Shown here: one piece after another, positions 44,765 to 52,275 of the stretch
Numbering within the stretch: position 1 is the stretch's first letter
Layout of the letters: each line of letters starts with the position of its first letter
Position numbers and translations under genes: made by a program
Notes under the pieces: model-generated
Databases searched by the model: none
Told to the model about the DNA's origin: nothing
The model's input: only the letters and a program-made list of their open reading frames with translations
NCBI GenBank assembly: GCA_006226375.1
Contig: SBHC01000071.1
Location: 35,919 to 99,918 of the forward strand
Reading direction: 5' to 3'
DNA from: Deltaproteobacteria bacterium
GTDB taxonomy: Bacteria; Myxococcota_C; UBA6777
Length of the DNA stretch: 64,000 bases

Positions 44765-44871
44765 GGGCTGTTTCCTTCTATCTATAGGGAACGATATCTT
44801 TGAACGAGCAACAGTTGAGAGGTTGTTCTTATTTCGAGGACAGCGGTGGTGTCAAGGATGGACTGTTGGGG

Positions 44872-45034
44872 CTAGAGCGCCGACCTGTTTGGCGGACCGA
44901 AGGAGCGGAAGTCGTTGCAAAGACTGGGCAGGCGTGACGCGAAGGCATAGCGAGCTATTCCGACAAGGAACAACGAACCCAGGCGCAGCAAGGCTTTCCG
45001 ATAATGACGGGAGCCAAACCGGTCGGCGCTCTAG
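44872..45034. mobile_element. 163-bp foldback element, MITE-like
   Basis: The outer 22 bases (44872-44893) and their reverse complement (45013-45034) match with one mismatch and end in CTAG at both sides. Inside, further helices pair: 44906-44918 with 44988-45000 (10 of 13 pairs, plus one G-T), and 44924-44928 with 44978-44982 (5 of 5), separated by symmetric internal loops of 12 bases and a long apical loop. The whole forms one long hairpin. The right CTAG contains the TAG stop of the nucleoside hydrolase gene. This is the look of a miniature inverted-repeat element, or a REP-like structured RNA; no transposase is in the window. Confidence 0.7.
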
Positions 45035-45963
45035 GCTGGGAGGTTTTGCATGAAGAGAGTTTCGATGAAGGCTTCGTCGTCGAGGTCGGTGATGATCCAG
45101 GTGTTGGTTTCTTCGGCGAGTTGAGAGCCCCACTTGCCTTGTTCGTACATCAACTCCACTTCGGCCCAGGTTGCAATGGAAGGGTCGACGGCACAGCAAG
45201 CGGCCAGTGGGTCATGGAACTTCTTCCCCTGTGACTTCTTTCGGAGGTACTGCTCCATCGCGTCCCAGATCATCTCCAACGCTGGGTTGGTCGTGCGAAT
45301 GGGCTTGAGCAAGCTGTGGAGCGGCTTGTTGTAATACACTCGATGGCACACATTCTTCGACACAAAGTAGCGAGCGTGGATGTTGGGTGAGGTGAGAGCC
45401 ATTAGCGCAGAGTGAGGGTCTCCACAGAGGTTCCAGGTCGGACAAAAGGTCATCCCTTTGAACTTGTCCAGCTGCTTTTCGGGAGGGACGACGCCTTCCC
45501 CTGCAAAGCCACCTTGGGCGACCAGTCGTCCGACTTCAAAGATAGAGGCGTCACCCTTTGCACGCGACAACGCTGCGCCAAGGTTCTTGAGGGGGCCACC
45601 TGTGAGGAGGGTCGTTTGGGCGTCACAAGCTTCGTGCAGAACCTGCCAGCCGGGCTGAGCGTCCAACGAGAGGGGGATGTTTCCGAAGGTTTTGTAGTGC
45701 CACTGCGACACATGGGACTTCCTCAGTCCCTTGCTTGCTTCCCACGTTCGTGGGTTTTCCCAGGTCTCGTCGTACAGGAAGGAACCCACAGGAATGTCGG
45801 CGTGGAACAACGATAAGGCGTAACGCACCACGCCAACTTGCTCGGGAGAACCGGGTGTGACAGTGACAGCTTTGAGATGGATACTTGGGTGGCCTAGCAA
45901 CCAAATCAATGTGAGGAAGTCATCGGGATCTCCCGTTTCCATGTCCCATACCAAATCCAGCAT
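45031..45963 (-). CDS. Inosine-uridine-type nucleoside hydrolase
   Basis: A 310-residue member of the IU-type nucleoside hydrolase family, which cleaves N-glycosidic bonds of ribonucleosides. The N-terminal calcium-binding motif appears as LVWDMETGDPDDFLTLIWLL (D-x-E-x-G-x-D-D in place of the usual D-x-D-x-G-x-D-D). Later elements are TLLTGGPLKNLGAALSRA, MTFCPTWNLCGDPHSAL and the C-terminal KKFHDPLAAC (catalytic-site HDP). ATG 45963 follows GGAGACCCTC. The last codon is directly before TAG, which lies in the CTAG end of the foldback element, so insertion may have set or trimmed the C-terminus (inference). Confidence 0.88.
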   Translation of the reverse strand: MLDLVWDMETGDPDDFLTLIWLLGHPSIHLKAVTVTPGSPEQVGVVRYALSLFHADIPVGSFLYDETWENPRTWEASKGLRKSHVSQWHYKTFGNIPLSLDAQPGWQVLHEACDAQTTLLTGGPLKNLGAALSRAKGDASIFEVGRLVAQGGFAGEGVVPPEKQLDKFKGMTFCPTWNLCGDPHSALMALTSPNIHARYFVSKNVCHRVYYNKPLHSLLKPIRTTNPALEMIWDAMEQYLRKKSQGKKFHDPLAACCAVDPSIATWAEVELMYEQGKWGSQLAEETNTWIITDLDDEAFIETLFMQNLPA

Positions 45964-46519
45964 GAGGGTCTCCTTGTTGTATGTCTTGGGGTGGTTGTTG
46001 TCTTTGTTCGTCATATTGAGGAGCTAAGGGAGGCGGACGGAAATGATCGCACCGTTTGACTAGTCTGGAGAGGCATCTGCCGCGTTGTCAGTCCTTGCCT
46101 TGGCTCTGCCAGGGCTGCGTCTTTCCGCCTTACATCTGCACTCTCCAACCTGCGCCAAACATCTACGCTTCTTTCCATCCGACTCCCTAAGACGAACCAG
46201 ACCAAGGAAAGTTTGTTGGAGGGTAAGGAGCGACTTGCAGGAGGGTGTGGGGGGAGTGTCCAAAATCTGTACAGGGTGTCCAACAGGTGTGTTCAGCATT
46301 TGGACACCTTGTTGTTGTGGGATGACGGGCGATCTCATCTATCGTTTTGTTCTTCTTCATGAATTGTTGTTTGGTGGGAACTGGAATGCCTCTCGCTACA
46401 GGGCTGGCGTAAGCGACAAACGGCACGAACAAGGGTTCGGATGCCGCTTCAAACAGTCGCTGCTATGACGCACGTCGCGTCAACGCATAACCCCTGGTAC
46501 AGCAACATGGAGGATGATC
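45964..46519. other. Gap between divergent genes
   Basis: No supported gene in 556 bases. It carries the GTGTCCAA repeat array at 46256-46308, which is the best candidate control site. Short open frames on both strands lack starts with ribosome sites or recognisable content. Confidence 0.4.
46256..46308. promoter_or_regulatory. Repeated GTGTCCAA operator-like array
   Basis: GTGTCCAA occurs at 46256-46263 and again at 46276-46283, exactly 20 bases apart. Its inverse TTGGACAC lies at 46300-46307; the second and third copies form a 9-bp inverted repeat (46275-46283 with 46300-46308). It lies in the gap between the divergent nucleoside hydrolase and exported-protein genes. Confidence 0.5.
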
Positions 46520-47371
46520 ATGAACACACTGTACACCACCACTCGCCAAGCTCTTCGTAACGGTATTCTCGGAGGGTTGGTCGCCCTGGCTCTGTTGGTT
46601 TGGAGTCCACTCGCTCAAGCTGGCGATAACAACGGTAGCTCCTCGGCCATCAAGATTGTTTACACCTACAGTGGAAAGGTCTACACAGGGGTTGTTCTTC
46701 GGGAGATTACCCAAGGCTATTTGTTCCGGCTGGTGGAGAACAAGACCATCGTCATTCCGTTTGAGCAAATCAAAAAGATCCGCAACCTCCACGAAAAGAA
46801 GGCTTACGCTCCAGCCGCTCGTCGGACATCTCGACCTCGTCGTGCCTCACAGCCCCGTCGCACTCGACGTTATCGTGACCTTCGTCCTCGTCAGCGAGAT
46901 TCTCAGTGGCAAGATAGCGGTGCAAGCCAGGACCAGGACGCTCCTCGAACTCGGTATCGTGCAAGCTATCGTCCAAGGCGTCGTGGGAGCGTGTTTTTGC
47001 GTGCTCAGTATCGCGAACAAGCCAAAAACCTTACAGGTCCGCTGTTGTTGAACATCTTTCTGCCCTTTGCGATTGGAAGCTGGGTGGCAAAGGATTACAT
47101 CGGTGGCGGCATTGGAGTCGGAGCGCAGCTGGCCGGTGGTTTTATGCTCGCCTTGGGAAGCTTGATGTACAACGGTTTGCCCCTCGCGATTCCTGGGATG
47201 TTGTTGTACCTGACGGGCTATGCGGTACCCATCGGAACGGTTGTGATGCACGTGCGAGGTCACAACACCAAGCTGCAACAACGCCTCGGTCTCGCCAAAG
47301 CTGACACTCCCGTCGGCTCCTTCTCCTTGCCCCGCGTGTCTCATTCCCCCGTCTACCAGGGACGTTTCTAA
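46520..47371 (+). CDS. Exported/membrane protein with Arg-rich linker
   Basis: A 283-residue protein. The N-terminal hydrophobic segment (about 15-34) ends in PLAQA and looks like a signal peptide. Residues 42-90 form a small beta domain (IKIVYTYSGKVYTGVVLRE, then YLFRLVENKTIVIPFEQIKKI). It is followed by a strongly Arg/Ser/Asp-rich linker (about 95-155). Three hydrophobic segments (about 170-240) suggest a C-terminal membrane part. I recognise no family; the beta domain recalls Sm/SH3-like modules of exported proteins. The ATG at 46520 is six bases after GGAGG; an ATG touching the site (46514) is less likely. Confidence 0.72.
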   Translation: MNTLYTTTRQALRNGILGGLVALALLVWSPLAQAGDNNGSSSAIKIVYTYSGKVYTGVVLREITQGYLFRLVENKTIVIPFEQIKKIRNLHEKKAYAPAARRTSRPRRASQPRRTRRYRDLRPRQRDSQWQDSGASQDQDAPRTRYRASYRPRRRGSVFLRAQYREQAKNLTGPLLLNIFLPFAIGSWVAKDYIGGGIGVGAQLAGGFMLALGSLMYNGLPLAIPGMLLYLTGYAVPIGTVVMHVRGHNTKLQQRLGLAKADTPVGSFSLPRVSHSPVYQGRF

Positions 47372-47537
47372 GCAAACTTCGTTGGCCCATTCTCCTCCTA
47401 AATCCACCTATCTTTTCCTCATGTTTTTCCTTCCAACTCCAGCACCGTTTGACAGACCCAACAAAATAAAATATTACTGATCGTATGTTCATGTTGGTTT
47501 CCGTGGTGCAACAAAGGAGAAGGAGGACAAATGTGTG

Positions 47538-48002
47538 ATGTCTTCGTCTACCCCTACTCAGTTTGGCTCATTACCGAGCGTCTACGATCTGTTTTTGAAC
47601 CCGTCTATGCAACGTCGATACACGCGATGCCCACGCTGTCGTGACGTTACTAGCCTCAAGCGGTTTGGGTTTGTGTTGTTTCTGGAGGGTCGCGGTCTTG
47701 TGACAGTGGGCGCGACCAGTCGTATTTGTTCCAAGTGCAAGCTTGTGATTCTCCATCAAGACGTCGTGGAACAGAGCCTGGGTCCGGTGTTTCCGGAAGG
47801 TTTTGAGTTCTTTGGTCCGGAAGAGCGACGGCAATACTACACACCCATCGGTACGCTCCATCGCCGGGCTTGGAACAAGGTGAAGAAGGGCGACACCATC
47901 ACCTACCTGGATCTTCAGCACAACACCGCCGACTTTCGCGACTATGTCTTCTTTCCCCAGACTTCCCGAACTTCTCTGCTACTAGGCTTTGACTCCGCTT
48001 GA
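47538..48002 (+). CDS. Zinc-ribbon protein, function unknown
   Basis: A 154-residue soluble protein with a zinc-binding ribbon: C31-x2-C34 (YTRCPRCRD) and C64-x2-C67 (RICSKCKL), spaced 29 residues with beta strands between. The C-terminal half (about 100-154) is mostly beta/coil with RRAWNKVKKGDTITYLDL. I recognise no family, though the ribbon layout is close to small regulatory zinc proteins. A GGAGG lies upstream of GTG 47535 and ATG 47538; the ATG is used here. It has no close same-strand neighbour. Confidence 0.75.
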   Translation: MSSSTPTQFGSLPSVYDLFLNPSMQRRYTRCPRCRDVTSLKRFGFVLFLEGRGLVTVGATSRICSKCKLVILHQDVVEQSLGPVFPEGFEFFGPEERRQYYTPIGTLHRRAWNKVKKGDTITYLDLQHNTADFRDYVFFPQTSRTSLLLGFDSA

Positions 48003-48554
48003 GTCCACTGTTTGAGTGATGATTCTTTCTTGCCGTGACGGCGGATGGGAGCAACGTGTTTGGAAGCTTGCGCTGAGACAGGCGTTTTGGTGTTGCTTGT
48101 TGGGAGCAACGCTGTATACGTTTGTTTGTTGATGAGGTGCACGTTGGCTTTTTGGAAAAAAACCGCAAATGAACGCAATATTTTCGCGAATCGTTGACCA
48201 AAATGAGCGTCACCAAGGCCAAAAGGTACGATGGATGGACATGGTTTGGGCAGGGCTCGAACAAGAGCGACTCAAGCTTTCTATCCTTAGGTAAGGGTCT
48301 GCGGAGATGCTATCCTATTTGTGTTGATTGGCGTGTATATGCGGTTCTCATTCCCGTGCTTGTCAAACGTCCCATGGGCTTGCCTGTTTGGGCTTTCTGA
48401 AGGGTGGAGCGAGGCTATTCTTTCTCTATGAAACCTTCCTTGGGCATGAGTTTTGTGGTAAGTGGAATCGAAAGAAACCTCACAATAACGGGGTTCTTGG
48501 TCGATAACCTTGTTGTTTCTTTTGAACAAACTTGAACCACAAAGGAGTTTGGCA
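48003..48554. other. Intergenic gap before the selenoprotein gene
   Basis: No supported gene. TGGGAGCAACG occurs twice (48046-48056 and 48101-48111). The segment around 48254-48263 has a T-loop-like sequence on the minus strand, but the stem does not pair, so no tRNA is called. The region should contain the promoter of the 48555 gene; I cannot place it. Confidence 0.4.
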
Positions 48555-48911
48555 ATGAGTGCAAAGGTTGAGTGGTACTACCACCGAAACGGTTGAACGT
48601 CGTGTACACGAGCGCAGGAGTTTCTTGCGGAACATGGCATTGAAGTGAAAGAGTTGGTCAAGGCGAGCGGAAAGAACGTCCGGAAGCGGGACGAAGCCCT
48701 GGAGTTGGTTGACAAAGTCGACTCCCTGGTTGTTGCGAAAGGTCGCAAACTTGACCGGTTTGATGTGAAGAATGAGCGACCCGACGACAATGTTCTTGCG
48801 GAGCATCTTCTCGGTCGCACCGGCAACATGAGGGCACCGGCCTTGTTGGTTGGGAATGTGATGCTGGTAGGTTTCAATGCCGACGTTTATACCGAAGTGT
48901 TCGAGGGATAA
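48555..48911 (+). CDS. Selenoprotein: thioredoxin-fold ArsC/glutaredoxin-like (TGA read as Sec14)
   Basis: The frame from ATG 48555 encodes 118 residues if TGA 48594-48596 is read as selenocysteine. AGGAG lies seven bases before the ATG. The N-terminus reads MSAKVEWYYHRNG-U-TSCTRAQEFLAEHGI, so Sec14 stands in the first position of a U-x-x-C (C17) redox motif. That is where ArsC/glutaredoxin-like proteins have CxxC. The rest keeps the thioredoxin-like pattern: VVAKGRKLDRFDVKNERPDD, LLGRTGNMRAPALLVG (cis-Pro loop RAPA) and LVGFNADVYTEV. The coding pattern and frame run on without break after the TGA. A standard caller would start at ATG 48645 and lose the active site. A SECIS-like hairpin follows the TGA. 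Confidence 0.85.
48594..48629 (+). promoter_or_regulatory. SECIS-like element after the in-frame TGA
   Basis: CGCAGG (48613-48618) pairs with CTTGCG (48624-48629) with one G-U pair, around the 5-base loop AGTTT with a G. The loop begins 23 bases after the TGA, inside the window known for bacterial SECIS hairpins (apical loop about 16-37 bases downstream, with G). An outer perfect palindrome TCGTGTACACGA lies just after the TGA at 48600-48611 and could compete. Confidence 0.6.
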
Positions 48912-48944
48912 GCCCCCTTCATCTTTCGCAGGGAGAGAGAGGTT

Positions 48945-50267
48945 TTAGAAGTTGGCGAGGAGTCCAACTTGGAGGAGGGGGCCGCCTTGAGGGGTGATGC
49001 GTCGTCGTCCGTAGCCAATGTTCACAAACGCATGGAAGTGTTTGTGGAATCGAATGTGCGCTTTGAAGTACGCTCGCGAGGCGACGGCTCTGTCATCAAA
49101 GAACGGCATGGTGGTGACCTCCGCTCGAAGCGCCATCATGAACCAGGGGACGGTATCCCAGGCCAGCTCAAAGTGAACGGTCCAACCCATGCGGGAGATG
49201 ATCTCAAATCCAAGGTCCAGGTGCGTTTCGGCCAGATTGCCGATGCGGATGGTGGCTCCAACACCGCCGTCAAAGCCAAGGTCAGACGCTCCCAACACGA
49301 GCTTAAGATCCACCCCAAAGTACCGGTGGAACTCCATGTACAGGCGGCTGAATCCATAATCGAGACCTGCTCGTAAGATGGTTTGTGACGTGTTGGTTCC
49401 GTCGAAGGTTTCGATGGGAACATCACCTCGGAGTCGTCCGTAACCTACGGTGATCTGGTAAAAGATACCAAGGATTCGGTAGGTGTACCAAAGCTCCAGG
49501 TTGTAGAAGGCGTCCAGGGCTTGGTTGCTTCCTTTGGGAGACTCATAGGAACGCAAACCAGCGTGGGCTCCGTAGGAGTTGAACTCACCCATCAATCCGA
49601 GGGTGGAGCGCGTTCCGCCATGACGCTTCAACTTGGCCAGCCAGCGACCCAATTTGTTCAGGCGTCGGACATAGACGCGATGGGGAGCTTGGGGCGTCGC
49701 GAAGGGCAACAACGCTTTGTTCTTCAGGTTGATGGCCAGGATGAAGTATTCAATCCCAGGGTGCGTGACCTGACCTTTGGGAATCGTTGCATAATAACGT
49801 CGCTTTTCCCCCCGTCGAAACGGGATCGTCTTGTAGGTTGAACTACCTATGACTCGATAGCGAAGTTGAATCGAACGGACCAACCATTCTCCATCAACTG
49901 CGATGCCAAGCTCCAGTTTGCGACCCGCCCTTGCTTTGTACGGCGGGGTATGCAAGACATGCAACTCTTTAACGGCCTTGCGCTTCTTGCGGGGTGCCTT
50001 CGCGCGCTTGCGAGTGGTTCGTGGTTTCAGCGCTGGTCTTTTTGGGGCAGCTTTCTTGGCTCTTGTCGGAGCCGTAGGCCGCGTCTTTTGGGTTTGAGGC
50101 TTCTTGGTATCCTCCAGCTCATCGCCATCATCATCACCAAGCGGTGGTGATGTTGTTTGGCCGGGTCGGGGTGTTGGGGCCCAGGCATACAACGGACTGG
50201 ACGGGATTCCTGTGAAAGCTCCTACGCTCAATGCGAAGGAGACCCACCATACATAGAGATTTCTCAT
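48945..50267 (-). CDS. Outer-membrane barrel-type protein with Lys/Arg/Pro-rich linker
   Basis: A 440-residue exported protein. A signal peptide (residues 1-29, ending PLYAWA) precedes a basic Pro/Thr/Ala-rich linker to about 95. A beta sandwich-like domain follows (about 105-205: YKARAGRKLELGIAVDGEWL, RSIQLRYRVIGSSTYKTIPF, IEYFILAINLKNKALLPF). The C-terminal half has alternating hydrophobic strands and ends in LLQVGLLANF, fitting an outer-membrane barrel. AAGGAGCGTATC before the ATG supports the start. It shares its layout with the neighbour at 50280, so the two are a paralogous pair. Confidence 0.8.
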   Translation of the reverse strand: MRNLYVWWVSFALSVGAFTGIPSSPLYAWAPTPRPGQTTSPPLGDDDGDELEDTKKPQTQKTRPTAPTRAKKAAPKRPALKPRTTRKRAKAPRKKRKAVKELHVLHTPPYKARAGRKLELGIAVDGEWLVRSIQLRYRVIGSSTYKTIPFRRGEKRRYYATIPKGQVTHPGIEYFILAINLKNKALLPFATPQAPHRVYVRRLNKLGRWLAKLKRHGGTRSTLGLMGEFNSYGAHAGLRSYESPKGSNQALDAFYNLELWYTYRILGIFYQITVGYGRLRGDVPIETFDGTNTSQTILRAGLDYGFSRLYMEFHRYFGVDLKLVLGASDLGFDGGVGATIRIGNLAETHLDLGFEIISRMGWTVHFELAWDTVPWFMMALRAEVTTMPFFDDRAVASRAYFKAHIRFHKHFHAFVNIGYGRRRITPQGGPLLQVGLLANF

Positions 50268-50279
50268 GATACGCTCCTT

Positions 50280-52007
50280 CTACCACTGGAAGACCATCCC
50301 GAGACCCATCGTGGGTCCCGAGTGGTTGATGTTTCGGATGTTCCAGCCAACCCGGAGGTCGACGCTGAACCACTTGATCGGTCGCCAACCCACCTGGTAC
50401 ACGAGGCGTACGCCCAAGTCTTGACCGAGCGGTAAGTTGGTCACAATGACGCTCGCCGACATGGGGAAGCGTTTGACCTCTCGGATGGTCAGGACCACGA
50501 CACCCTCAATCCCGACGCCTGTGGTTCCTGTGAATCCCAGTACGAGGTTGGTGCCTAAGAACTGTCCAATCCGCATGCGGCCTTCCAGCCCAAAGATGGC
50601 GCCAGGACTATCGATCAGGCCTTCTACCGTATTCTGCCTCACTGCACCCAGGATGGTTCGCAGCATCATCGCAAAGTACTTGTGGAACCGGAACTCACCT
50701 TCCAGGTAGCCGTAGGTGTAAGCTTTCGGGATGACGATGACGTTGGGGTCCGCGTCCATAAGACCGACAGCGTTGGCTTGTCCCTCGAAGATCCCAAACC
50801 CCATGCGGACCGAGTGCAGAATGGGCACGGGAAGGATGTAGCGGTAATCTGCTTCCAACTTGAAGTAACGATCTCGCCCGAACGCTCGGGTGAAAAAGTC
50901 GACGTACTCAAAGAAGGTATAAGCCTGAGAACGGTCCTGCTTGGAGAAGGTGTTTCCCGGCGGGGCATACACTCTCACAAACTCGGGTTCTTCGGCCGAA
51001 TGGAACACCTTGTAGCGTTTGCCTGTGGTGTCGATAGCTTCAATGAAATACTGAAACGCAGACTGTTTTTGGACGAGCGCCTTGGGCAACCTGACCTTGT
51101 AATAATGACGTTGCGATGACTCCATCCTGAGGGGAAGATAGCGTGTCTCGTTATGCTTCCGGTAGTACAGCATCACCGCTTGAATTTTCCACGGCGCAAC
51201 AATAGCTGTCACCAGGTTGACCTGTTCTCCTACTTCCACTTCATTGGGAGGGTCGTGCCAGGTTTGTACCGTGCTTTGGACAACTCGCTGTCGTATACGT
51301 TGATCCAACTGCGCCAACCAGTTGATGTGGGCTTCGATGTGCGACCGGTACGCGCTAGAGGGAAACTGCTTCAAGAAGCGGAGCCAACCTTGTTGACGAT
51401 CCTGAATGCTCTCCCCTCGCATCTGCATCCATTGTTGGTGCAAACGTTGGGCGTCGATGTCGTTGGTTCCTTTGGGGCAAGGAATCGGAACGTTGACCTT
51501 CTTGACGACGGTGACCACCCTGGTCTGTACGTCGCTTGTGGGTTTGGGGCCAGGCACAACAAAGTCACCCACGGATGGCTTGTAAGAAAAGCCACCCACT
51601 GTCTTCGCAACAGAGAGGAAGTGACTGACTTGTTCCAACTTGATGGTTCCGATGTAGAACCGGTCGTTAATGGTCTTACCGGAGATCGGGTGCTTGACCT
51701 TCACTCTCCGATACACCGAGACTTTCATCCCTGCTTTGACCCTGTCTTTCTTGCCAAGGTCGATCAGGAACTGTTGCTTGGGCTCCAGTTTGACGATGAC
51801 GCCTTCTCGCAAGCTTCGCGGTCGCTTCTTGGACCGGCTCGACTTCCTCGTGGAGGCTCCATGCGCTTGTGGAGAGTGGACAACACTAAGGCCAAAGAGG
51901 CTTACGAGTGCTGCCACAAAGAAGGACTGCAAGACGAAGCCCAGCCACAAGGGGAACAAGCTGTGCTGACCTCTTGGCGTCCACGGTGTTTGGTTTCTTG
52001 CTCTCAT
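50280..52007 (-). CDS. Outer-membrane barrel-type protein, paralogue of the neighbour
   Basis: A 575-residue exported protein with an N-terminal hydrophobic segment (about 18-48, ending in VVHSPQAHGAS). Residues about 65-155 look like an SH3/Ig-like domain (REGVIVKLEPKQQFLIDLG, KDRVKAGMKVSVYRRV). A helical part with Gln/Arg and a beta domain follow (VNLVTAIVAPWKIQAVMLYYR, FQYFIEAIDTTGKRYKVF), matching the YFILA domain of the neighbour. The C-terminal half ends in PTMGLGMVFQW, aromatic at the end like barrel proteins. GAGG seven bases before the ATG supports the start. Only 12 bases separate the two genes. Confidence 0.8.
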   Translation of the reverse strand: MRARNQTPWTPRGQHSLFPLWLGFVLQSFFVAALVSLFGLSVVHSPQAHGASTRKSSRSKKRPRSLREGVIVKLEPKQQFLIDLGKKDRVKAGMKVSVYRRVKVKHPISGKTINDRFYIGTIKLEQVSHFLSVAKTVGGFSYKPSVGDFVVPGPKPTSDVQTRVVTVVKKVNVPIPCPKGTNDIDAQRLHQQWMQMRGESIQDRQQGWLRFLKQFPSSAYRSHIEAHINWLAQLDQRIRQRVVQSTVQTWHDPPNEVEVGEQVNLVTAIVAPWKIQAVMLYYRKHNETRYLPLRMESSQRHYYKVRLPKALVQKQSAFQYFIEAIDTTGKRYKVFHSAEEPEFVRVYAPPGNTFSKQDRSQAYTFFEYVDFFTRAFGRDRYFKLEADYRYILPVPILHSVRMGFGIFEGQANAVGLMDADPNVIVIPKAYTYGYLEGEFRFHKYFAMMLRTILGAVRQNTVEGLIDSPGAIFGLEGRMRIGQFLGTNLVLGFTGTTGVGIEGVVVLTIREVKRFPMSASVIVTNLPLGQDLGVRLVYQVGWRPIKWFSVDLRVGWNIRNINHSGPTMGLGMVFQW

Positions 52008-52234
52008 ACCGACACCTCATTGCATCGTTGTGGTTTCCTTCTGTAAGGTTTGCAAACGAGGTGCCATGAGTGTGTGGAGGGGAAAGTCTTTATAGAACGG
52101 TGGTCTGGGTGGTGTGGTTGCCCTGGACGTTTGTAGTCCTGAAGGAACAACGTTCGGGTGATTGGGAGGGAAAGTCGTCCAGGCTGGTCTTAGAAGTTTT
52201 GGAAGTTCTAAGGGTTAGCAAAAGAAAGGGACGC

Positions 52235-52252
52235 TGTTCCCTGGAAGGGACA
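52235..52252 (-). terminator. Weak terminator-like hairpin after the STAND gene
   Basis: TGTTCC and GGGACA pair (one G-T) around a 6-base loop (CTGGAA) at 52235-52252, 24 bases beyond the stop of the DUF4062 gene in its reading direction. A pyrimidine-rich tract with T-runs follows at 52222-52231. A second hairpin CTTAGAA/TTCTAAG lies at 52189-52212. Confidence 0.35.
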
Positions 52253-52275
52253 ATGCAACTGTGATTCTCATGTTG

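Noticed and set aside
44721..45199. Two overlapping frames (one on each strand) around the foldback element
   Set aside because: They arise because the element is nearly palindromic and lacks stops; no protein signature.
46060..46338. Small frames in the 45964-46519 gap
   Set aside because: They overlap on both strands, lack ribosome sites and cross the GTGTCCAA array.
48220..48290. Possible tRNA on the minus strand (GTTCGAGCCC)
   Set aside because: The bases flanking the T-loop-like sequence do not pair, and no acceptor or anticodon stem is found.
48480..48806. 108-codon minus-strand frame opposite the selenoprotein gene
   Set aside because: It is the shadow of the true coding frame, which has the ribosome site and thioredoxin pattern.
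48645..48911. Short 88-residue gene starting at ATG 48645
   Set aside because: It would lack the redox-active N-terminus; the real start at 48555 is supported by AGGAG and the U-x-x-C motif.
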